A stretch of 64,000 bases of DNA from Symsagittifera roscoffensis. Lineage: Eukaryota; Xenacoelomorpha; Acoela; Convolutidae. Of this stretch, positions 56,995 through 64,000 are shown in pieces. Under the pieces are notes generated by a model. The model worked only from the letters and a program-made list of their open reading frames with translations. It was not told the origin of the DNA and searched no databases. Where the stretch lies: assembly GCF_963678635.1 (NCBI RefSeq), contig NC_087062.1, positions 50,484,178 through 50,548,177 on the forward strand, in the 5' to 3' direction. The stretch's first letter is position 1. Each line of letters opens with the position of its first letter. The position numbers and the translations under genes are program-made.

Positions 56995-57359
56995 AAACTA
57001 GAGCCACTCATCAAATGGTAATCACGATCTCCAGATAATCTATTGCATATTGAAATTCCTAACAAGTAGATTTTCTGCGAACGAAAAGAAAAGCTTCATA
57101 GTTGCTGACTAAGCGAAAAAAAATTCCGCGAGATTTGATAGACATGGGATATAGGTCGAATGGTAGAGCGCCTACTTAGCAAGCCAGAAGTACGGGGAGC
57201 AATACCCCGCATCTCCGAAGTTAAGGACATAGAGCAATTAATTAACTTTCTTCAGAAAACTGCCTTTATTGAAGTCTTATACAAGAAACACCTTCCATGA
57301 GGAATTTTAACCTCCTGTTTGTCGACTGAAACAAAATTTCCTCGACAGTTTGTAATCAT

Positions 57360-57432
57360 GGGGATGTAGCTCAAATGGTAGAGCGCTCGCGTAGCAGACG
57401 AGAGGTACGGGGATCAGTGCTACGCATCTCCA
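57360..57432 (+). tRNA. tRNA-Ala(AGC) copy, loop GTAGCAG
   Basis: Acceptor and D-stem perfect; CTCGC/ACGAG with one mismatch; T stem CGGGG/CTACG disrupted. Same class as 57793 and 59173. Confidence 0.5.
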
Positions 57433-57792
57433 AAACTTCAGCCACTCATCAAATGGTAATCACGATCTCCAGATATTCTATTGCATATTGAAATTCCTAA
57501 CAAGTAGATTTTCTGCGAACGAAAAGAAAAGCTTAATAGTTGCTGACTAAGCGAAAAAAAATTCCGCGAGATTTGATAGACATGGGATATAGGTCGAATG
57601 GTAGAGCGCCTACTTAGCAAGCCAGAAGTACGGGGAGCAATACCCCGCATCTCCGAAGTTAAGGACATAGAGCAATTAATTAACTTTCTTCAGAAACTAC
57701 CTTTATTGAAGTCTTATACAAGAAACACCTTCCAAGAGGAATTTTAACCTCTTGTTTGCCGACTGAAACAAAAGCTTCCTCGACAGTTTCAT

Positions 57793-57865
57793 GGGGATGT
57801 AGCTCAAATGGTAGAGCGCTCGCGTAGCAGTCGAGAGGTACGGGGTTCAATGCTACGCATCTCCA
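57793..57865 (+). pseudogene. tRNA-Ala(AGC) copy, loop GTAGCAG
   Basis: As 57360 with a further change in the anticodon stem (TCGAG). Confidence 0.5.
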
Positions 57866-58298
57866 AAACTTCAGCCACTCATCAAATGGTAATCACGATC
57901 TCCAGATATTCTATTAGATATTGAAATTCCTAACAAGTTGATTTTCTGCGAACGAAAAGAAAAGATTCATAGTTGCTGACTAAGCGAAAAAAAATTCCGC
58001 GAGATTTGATAGACATGGGATATAGATCGAATGGTAGAGCGCCTACTTAGCAAGCCAGAAGTACGGGGGGCAATACCCCGCATCTCCAAAGTTAAGGACC
58101 TCGAGCAATTAATTAAAATTCTTCAGAAAACTACTGATTATTGAAGTATTATTCAAGAAATAGCTTCCCAGAAAAATTTTATAACCTCTTGTTTGCCGAC
58201 TGAATATTGAACTCTTATACAAGAAATACCTTCCCAGAAAATTTATAACCTCTTGTTTGCCGACTGAAACAAAAGCTTCCTCGACAGTACTAATCTAT

Positions 58299-58371
58299 GG
58301 GGATGTAGCTCAAATGGTAGAGCGCTCGCTTTGCATGCGAGAGGTACGGGGAGCGATGCCCTGGATCTCGA
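58299..58371 (+). pseudogene. tRNA-Ala(TGC) copy
   Basis: Anticodon stem perfect; T loop AGCGATG (twin-like), 3' GATCTCGA. Confidence 0.5.
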
Positions 58372-58735
58372 AAACTAGAGCCACTCATCAAATGGTAATC
58401 ACTATCTCCAGATAACTTATGGCATATTGGAATTCCTAACAAGTAGATTTTCTGCGAACGAAAAGAAAAGCTTCATAGTTGCTGACTAAGCGAAAAAAAA
58501 TCCGCGAGATTTGATAGACATGGGATATAGGTCGAATGGTAGAGCGCCTACTTAGCAAGCCAGAAGTACGTAGAGCAATACCCCTATCTCCGAAGTTTAG
58601 GACATAGAGCAATTAATTAACTTTCTCCAGAAAACTACTGAATATTGAAGTCTTTTCAAGAAACACCTTCCAAGGAAAATTTTAAACTCTTATTTGCCGA
58701 CTGAAACAAAAGCTTCCTCGACAGTTTTAAACTAT

Positions 58736-58808
58736 GGGGATGTAGCTCATTTGGTAGAGCGCTCGTTTAGCATACGAGAGGTACGGGGATCAATCCCCCG
58801 CATCTCCA
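58736..58808 (+). tRNA. tRNA-Ala(AGC), fully paired cloverleaf
   Basis: 73 nt, the only Ala copy in which I find no stem mismatch: acceptor GGGGATG/CATCTCC with the G3:U70 identity pair for alanyl-tRNA synthetase and A73; D-stem GCTC/GAGC with loop ATTTGGTA; anticodon stem CTCGT/ACGAG around TTAGCAT (AGC, read as IGC after editing in eukaryotes); T stem CGGGG/CCCCG. The closing anticodon pair is T31-A39 where other copies have C-G, so both sides changed together. A box TAGCTCATTTGG and B box GATCAATCC fit the consensus. T54 is A, as throughout the family. The first T4 is 76 nt downstream (58,885), so the primary transcript should have a long trailer. Best candidate for a working gene. Confidence 0.85.
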
Positions 58809-59172
58809 AATCTAGAGTCACTCATCAAATGGTAATCATTATCTCCAGATAATCTATTGCATATTGAAATTCCTAACAAGTAGATTTTCTGCGAACGAAA
58901 AAAAACTTCATAGTTGCTGACTCCGCCAAAAAAATTCCGCGAGATTTGATAGACATGGGATATAGGTCGAATGGTAGAGAGCCTACTTAGCAAGCCAGAA
59001 GTACTGGGGAGCAATACCCCGCATCTCCGAAGTTAAGGACATAGAGCAATTAATTAACTTTCTTCAGAAAACTACCTTTATTGAAGTCTTATACAAGAAA
59101 CGCCTTCCAGGAAGAATTTTAACCTCTTGTTTGCCGACTGAAACAAAAGCTTCCTCGACAGTTTGTAATCAT

Positions 59173-59245
59173 GGGGATGTAGCTCAAATGGTAGAGCGCT
59201 CGCGTAGCAGACGAGAGGTACGGGGATCAATGCTACGCATCTCCA
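59173..59245 (+). tRNA. tRNA-Ala(AGC) copy, loop GTAGCAG
   Basis: Same class as 57360. Confidence 0.5.
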
Positions 59246-59613
59246 AAACTTCAGCCACTCATCAAATGGTAATCACAATCTCCAGATATTCTATTGCATA
59301 TTGAAAATCCTAACAAGAAGATTTTCTGCGAACGAAAAGAAAAGCTTCATAGTTGCTGACTAAGCGAAAAAAAAATTCCGCGAGATTTGATAAACATGGG
59401 ATGTAGGTCAAATGGTAGAGCGCACACTTAGCAAGCCAGAAAAACGGGGAGCAATACCCAGCATCTCCGAAAGTAAGGACATCGAGCAATTAATTAAATT
59501 TCTTCAGAAAACTACTGAATATTGAAGTCTTATACAAGAAATACCTTCCCAGAAAAGTTTTAACCTCTTGTTTGCCGACTGAAACAAAAGCTTCCTCGAC
59601 AATTTGAAATCAT

Positions 59614-59687
59614 GGGGATGTAGCTCAAATAGTAGAGCGCTCGCTTAGCATGCGAGAGTTACGGTGATCAATGTCCCCGCATCTCCA
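59614..59687 (+). tRNA. tRNA-Ala(AGC) copy, 74 nt
   Basis: Anticodon stem perfect around TTAGCAT; extra T in the T arm (ATGTCCCC) and D loop AAATAGTA. Confidence 0.5.
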
Positions 59688-60064
59688 AATTTAGAGCCAC
59701 TCAGCAAATGGTAATCACTATCTCCATATAATCTTTCGCATACTGAAATTCCTAACAAGTGCGTTCGGATTTTCTTTTCTGCGAACGAAAAGAAAAACTT
59801 CAGAGTTGCTGACTAAGCGAAAAAAAAATTCCGAGAGATTTGATAAACATGGTATGTAGGTCGAATGGTAGAGCGCCTACTTAGCAACCCAGAAGTACGG
59901 GGAGCAATACCCCGAATCTCCGAAGTTAAGGACATCGAGCAATTAATTAACTTTCTTCAGAAAACTACTGAATATTGAAGTCTTATACAAGAAACACGTT
60001 CCAAAAAAATTTCGCCTCTTAGTCGCCGACTGAAACAAAAGATTCTTCGACAGTTTTAAATCAT

Positions 60065-60137
60065 TGGGATGTAGCTCAAATGGTAGAGAGCTCGCTTAGC
60101 ATGCTAGAGGTACGGGGATCAATACCCCGCATCTCCG
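60065..60137 (+). pseudogene. tRNA-Ala(AGC) copy joined to the twin's 3' flank
   Basis: The 5' part is intact-type, but after ATACCCCGCATCTCCG the sequence continues as the twin spacer (AAGTTTAGGACATGGAG), so ~220 bp were lost by exchange inside the T arm. Confidence 0.6.
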
Positions 60138-60281
60138 AAGTTTAGGACATGGAGCAATTAATTAACTTTCTTCAGAAAACTACTGAATATTGAAGTCTTT
60201 TACAAGAAACACCTTCCAAGGAAAATTTTAAACTCTTATTTGCCGACTGAAACAAAAGCTTCCTCGACAGTTTTAAACTAT

Positions 60282-60354
60282 GGGGATGTAGCTCAATTGG
60301 TAGAGCGCTCGCTTAGCATACGATAGGTACGGGGATCAATGCCCCGTATCTCCA
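60282..60354 (+). tRNA. tRNA-Ala(AGC) copy
   Basis: D and T stems perfect, acceptor closes with G7-T66; anticodon stem CTCGC/ACGAT has two mismatches. Confidence 0.55.
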
Positions 60355-60721
60355 AAAATTGAGCAACTCATCAAATGGTAATCACTATCTCCAGATAATC
60401 TATTGCATATTTAAATTCCTAACAAGTGAACTTTTTGCGAACGAAAAGAAAAAGTTCATAGTTGCTGACTAAGCGAAAAAAAAGTCCGCGAGATTTGATA
60501 AACATGGGATGTAGGTCAAATGATAGAGCGCACACTTAGCAAGCCAGAAAAACGGGGAGCAATACCCAGCATCTCCGAAAGTAAGGACATCGAGCAATTG
60601 ATTAAATTTCTTCAGAAAACTACTGAATATTGAAGTCTTATACAAGAAATACCTTCCCAGAAAAATTTTAACCTCTTGTTTGCCGACTGAAACAAAAGCT
60701 TCCTCGACAATTTTAAATCAT

Positions 60722-60794
60722 GGGGATGTAGCTCAAATAGTAGAGCGCTCGCTTAGCATGCGAGAGTTACGGTGATCAATGCCCCGCATCTCCA
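60722..60794 (+). tRNA. tRNA-Ala(AGC) copy
   Basis: Acceptor, D-stem and anticodon stem intact; T stem CGGTG/CCCCG has one mismatch. Confidence 0.6.
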
Positions 60795-61162
60795 AATTTA
60801 GAGCCACTCAGCAAATGGTAATCACTATCTCCATATAATCTTTTGCATATTGAAATTCCTAACAAGTAGATTTTCTGCGAACGAAAAGAAAAACTTCAGA
60901 GTTGCTGACTAAGCGAAAAAAAAAATTCCGAGAGATTTGATAAACATGGGATGTAGGTCGAATGGTAGAGCGCCTACTTAGCAAGCCAGAAGTACGGGGA
61001 GCAATACCCCGCATCTCCGAAGTTAAGGACATCGAGCAATTAATTAACTTTCTTCAGAAAACTACTGAATATTGAAGTCTTATACAAGAAACACCTTCCA
61101 AAAAAAATTTCGCCTCTTGTTCGCCGACTGAAACAAAAGATTCTTCGACAGTTTTAAATCAT

Positions 61163-61235
61163 TGGGATGTAGCTCAAATTGTAGAGAGCTCGCTTAGCAT
61201 GCGAGAGGTACGGGGATCAATGCCTCGCATCTCCA
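61163..61235 (+). tRNA. tRNA-Ala(AGC) copy
   Basis: 5' TGGGATG, D-stem GCTC/GAGA; anticodon stem perfect; T stem closes with G-T. Confidence 0.5.
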
Positions 61236-61416
61236 ACACTTGAGCCACTCATCAAATGGTAATCACGATCTCCAGATAATCTATTGCATATTGAAATTCC
61301 TAACAAATAGATTTTCTGTGAACAAAAAGAAAAACTTCATAGTTGCTGACTATGCGAAAAAAAATTCCGCGAGATTCTTATCAAATTCGGTGAGATTTGA
61401 TTTAAAAAATTTCGCG

Positions 61417-61489
61417 AGATTTGTAGCGCAAATGTTAGTGCGCTCGCTTAGCATGCGAGAGGTACGGGGATCAATGCCCCGCATCTTCA
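61417..61489 (+). pseudogene. tRNA-Ala(AGC) with 5' end replaced
   Basis: The acceptor 5' strand is AGATTTG because a spacer segment (CGCGAGATTTG) has been joined at TAGCGC. Anticodon and T stems are perfect. Confidence 0.55.
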
Positions 61490-61855
61490 AATTTAGAGCC
61501 ACTCATCAAATGGTAATCACTATCTCCACATAATCTATTGTATTTTGAAATTCCTAATAAGTAGATTTTCTGCGAACGAAAAGAAAAACTTCATAGTTGC
61601 TGACTAAGCGAAAAAAAATTCCGCGACATTTGATAAATATGGGATGTAGGTCAAATGGTAAAGCGCCCACTTATCAAGCCAGAAATACGAGAGCACTACC
61701 CCGCATCTCCAAAGTTAAGCACATCGAGTATTTAATTAACTTTCTTCAGAAAACTACTGAATATTGAAATCCCATACAAGAAATACCTTCCCAGAAAATT
61801 CGTAACCTCTTGTTTGCCGACTGAAATAAAAGCTTCCACGACAGTTCTAAACTAT

Positions 61856-61928
61856 GGGGATGTAGCTCAAATGGTAGAGCGCTTGCTATGCTTGCGAGAG
61901 GTACGGGGAGCGATGCCCCGGATCTTCA
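61856..61928 (+). pseudogene. tRNA-Ala-like copy, loop TATGCTT
   Basis: U33 replaced by A; T loop AGCGATG; 3' GATCTTCA. Confidence 0.5.
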
Positions 61929-62295
61929 AAACTAGAGCCACTCATCAAAAAGGTAATCACTATCTCCAGATTATCTATTGCATATTGAAATTCCTATCAA
62001 GTAGATTTTCTGCGAACGAAAAAAAAACTTCATAGTTGCTGACTAAGCGAAAAAAAATTCCGCGAGATTTGATAAACATGGGATGTAGGTCAAATGGTAA
62101 AGCGCCCACTTAGCAAGCCAGAAGTACGGGGAGCAAAACCCCGCATCTCCAAAGTTAAGGACATCGAGAAATTAATTAAATTTCTTCAGAAAACTACTGA
62201 ATATTGAAGTCTTATACAAGAATTACTCTCCAAGAAAAATTTTAACCTCTTGTTTGCCGACTGGAACAAAAGCTTCCTCGACAGTTATAAATCAT

Positions 62296-62356
62296 GGGGA
62301 TGTAGCTCAAATGGTAGAGCGCTCGATTAGCATGCGGACGTTCGGGGATCAATGCC
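62296..62356 (+). pseudogene. tRNA-Ala(AGC) truncated in the T arm
   Basis: After GATCAATGCC the sequence passes into GACTTCATGGTTGCTGACT of the spacer, removing the acceptor 3' strand and most of the trailer. Repeated at 63068. Confidence 0.6.
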
Positions 62357-62627
62357 GACTTCATGGTTGCTGACTGAGCGAAAAAAAAAATCCGCGAGAT
62401 TTGATAAACATGGGATGTAGGTCAAATGGTAGAGCGCCCACTCATCAATCCAGAAGTACGGGGAGCAATACCCCGCATCTCCAAAGTTAAGGACATCGAG
62501 TTTTTAAATAACTTTCTTCAGAAAACTACTGAATATTGAAATCTTATACAAGAAATACCTTCCCAGAAAATTTATAATCTCTTGTTTGCCGACTGAAACA
62601 AAAGCTTCCTCGACAGTTCAAAATTAT

Positions 62628-62700
62628 GGGGATGTAGCTCAAATGGTAATGCGCTGGCTTTGCATGCGAGAGGTACGGGGATCGATGACCCGCATCTCCA
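62628..62700 (+). tRNA. tRNA-Ala(TGC) copy
   Basis: Acceptor intact; D-stem ATGC and stem CTGGC mismatched; T stem CGGGG/ACCCG. Identical to 63401. Confidence 0.5.
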
Positions 62701-63067
62701 AAACTAGAGCCACTCATCGAATGGTAATCACTATCTCCAGATAATCTCTTGCATATCGAAATTCCTAACAAATAGATTTTCTGCGAACGAAAAGAAAAAG
62801 TTCATAGTTGCTGACTAAGCGAAAAAAAATTCCGCGAGATTTGATAAACATGGGATGTAGGTCAAATGGTAAAGCGCCCACTTAGCAAGCCAGAAGTACG
62901 GGGAGCAAAACCCCGCATCTCCAAAGTTAAGGACATCGAGAAATTAATTAAATTTCTTCAGAAAACTACTGAATATTGAAGTCTTATACAAGAATTACTT
63001 TCCAAGAAAAATTTTAACCTCTTGTTTGCCGACTGAAACAAAAGCTTCCTCGACAGTTATAAATCAT

Positions 63068-63129
63068 GGGGATGTAGCTCAAATGGTAGAGCGCTCGCTT
63101 AGCATGCGAGACGTTCGGGGATCAATGCC
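63068..63129 (+). pseudogene. tRNA-Ala(AGC) truncated in the T arm
   Basis: Duplicate of the 62296 truncation, offset 772-773 bp, with a perfect anticodon stem. Confidence 0.6.
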
Positions 63130-63400
63130 GACTTCATGGTTGCTGACTGAGCGAAAAAAAAAATCCGCGAGATTTGATAAACATGGGATGTAGGTCAAAT
63201 GGTAGAGCGCCCACTCATCAATCCAGAAGTACGGGGAGCAATACCCCGCATCTCCAAAGTTAAGGACATCGAGTTTTTAAATAACTTTCTTCAGAAAACT
63301 ACTGAATATTGAAATCTTATACAAGAAATACCTTCCCAGAAAATTTATAATCTCTTGTTTGCCGACTGAAACAAAAGCTTCCTCGACAGTTCAAAATTAT

Positions 63401-63473
63401 GGGGATGTAGCTCAAATGGTAATGCGCTGGCTTTGCATGCGAGAGGTACGGGGATCGATGACCCGCATCTCCA
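63401..63473 (+). tRNA. tRNA-Ala(TGC) copy, duplicate of 62628
   Basis: Identical sequence 773 bp on. Confidence 0.5.
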
Positions 63474-63840
63474 AAACTAGAGCCACTCATCGAATGGTAA
63501 TCACTATCTCCAGATAATCTCTTGCATATCGAAATTCCTAACAAATAGATTTTCTGCGAACGAAAAGAAAAAGTTCATAGTTGCTGACTAAGCGAAAAAA
63601 AATTCCGCGAGATTTGATAAACATGGGATGTAGGTCAAATAGTAAAGCGCCCACTTAGCAAGCCAGAAGTACGGGGAGCAAAACCCCGCATCTCCAAAGT
63701 TAAGGACATCGAGAAATTAATTAAATTTCTTCAGAAAACTACTGAATATTGAAGTCTTATACAAGAATTACTTTCCAAGAAAAATTTTAACCTCTTGTTT
63801 GCCGACTGAAACAAAAGCTTCCTCGACAGTTATAAATCAT

Positions 63841-63913
63841 GGGGATGTAGCTCAAATGGTAATGCGCTGGCTTTGCATGCGAGAGGTACGGGGATCGATG
63901 ACCCGCCTCTCCA
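63841..63913 (+). tRNA. tRNA-Ala(TGC) copy
   Basis: As 62628, with CCTCTCC at the 3' end. Last copy in the window. Confidence 0.5.
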
Positions 63914-64000
63914 AAACTTGAGTCACTCATTAAATGGTAATCACTATCTCCAGATAATCTATTGCATATTGAAATTCCTAACAAGTAGATTTTCTGCGAA

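Larger units (their letters stand above)
53190..63696 (+). pseudogene. Seventeen decayed tRNA-Ala twins
   Basis: Starts: 53190, 56226, 57145, 57583, 58016, 58521, 58956, 59397, 59850, 60505, 60947, 61640, 62079, 62411, 62851, 63184, 63624. From 53.2 to 59.0 kb the class carries TATAGGTCGAATGG instead of TGTAGGTCAAATGG. Only two copies occur between 50.3 and 57.1 kb. Confidence 0.7.
62350..63896 (+). repeat. Tandem duplication of a 773-bp block
   Basis: Bases from about 62,350 recur 773 bp later with hardly a change (62,544-62,771 equals 63,317-63,544), including the truncated tRNA and the GGTAATGCGCTGG copy. A recent event. Confidence 0.8.
36735..64000 (+). repeat. Plus-strand tRNA-Ala dimer array (~437-440 bp)
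   Basis: Each dimer has two ~218-bp halves. The first half is a tRNA-Ala with trailer (AGAGCCACTCATCAAATGG, then ATCTATTGCATATTGAAA and GAACGAAAAGAAAAACTTC). The second half is a damaged twin with its own spacer (AAGGACATCGAGCAATTAAT, ACTACTGAATATTGAA, TTGCCGACTGAAACAAA). TGAATATTGAA and GCCGACTGAA in the second spacer match GCATATTGAAA and GCTGACTAA in the first, so the halves share an ancestor. The array runs out of the window at 64,000. The short open frames it produces are readings of the tRNA itself and not genes. Confidence 0.85.

Noticed and set aside
36735-64000. CRISPR-like array
   Set aside because: Repeats are 218-440 bp, contain tRNA bodies and have no unique spacers.
36735-64000. 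Entamoeba-type tRNA array
   Set aside because: Entamoeba arrays carry intact tRNAs separated by short simple repeats; here most tRNAs are damaged and the spacers are complex.

Overview
The window is eukaryotic nuclear DNA, AT-rich and essentially non-coding. From about 0.69 kb to the right edge it consists of two families of tandem repeats built on tRNA genes. The species cannot be named. The A and B boxes, the eukaryotic type of tRNA-Ala (G3:U70, A73) and the tRNA-Ser-like bodies with a long variable arm point to an animal or protist nuclear genome. The only plausible protein-coding sequence is the 3' end of an unidentified reading frame at 1-252.

Layout. 1-252: end of an open reading frame. 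253-686: AT-rich spacer with a three- to four-copy minisatellite (531-646) and a 9-bp inverted repeat at the edge of the array. 687 to about 23,365: plus-strand array of ~675-bp units, each with a tRNA-Ser-like gene followed 6 nt later by T5, plus a long spacer holding three conserved hairpins. About 23,366-34,930: the same family on the minus strand in mirrored unit order, so 14.7-34.9 kb is a very large, imperfect inverted repeat. About 34,931-36,735: eight minus-strand tRNA-Ala-like copies ~218 bp apart. About 36,735-64,000: plus-strand array of ~437-bp dimers, each with a recognisable tRNA-Ala (anticodon TGC, or AGC in places) and a decayed twin whose A and B boxes are both mutated. At 50.4-57 kb the twin is mostly missing and a palindromic cassette has spread.

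Function. Almost all tRNA copies carry stem mismatches. By eye I find one Ala copy (58,736-58,808, AGC) with every cloverleaf pair, including a compensatory change in the anticodon stem. The Ser-type copies have kept their body but vary in anticodon (GCT, GTT, GAT, GCA, GCC, ATA). The arrays look like tRNA-derived satellite DNA kept similar by unequal exchange and conversion, with nested higher-order duplications of about 2.02, 1.46, 2.8 and 0.77 kb. They may serve as TFIIIC-binding, boundary or fork-barrier chromatin rather than as a tRNA source; that is inference. Coordinates were counted by hand from the printed sequence and may be off by 1-2 bases; array edges are approximate.
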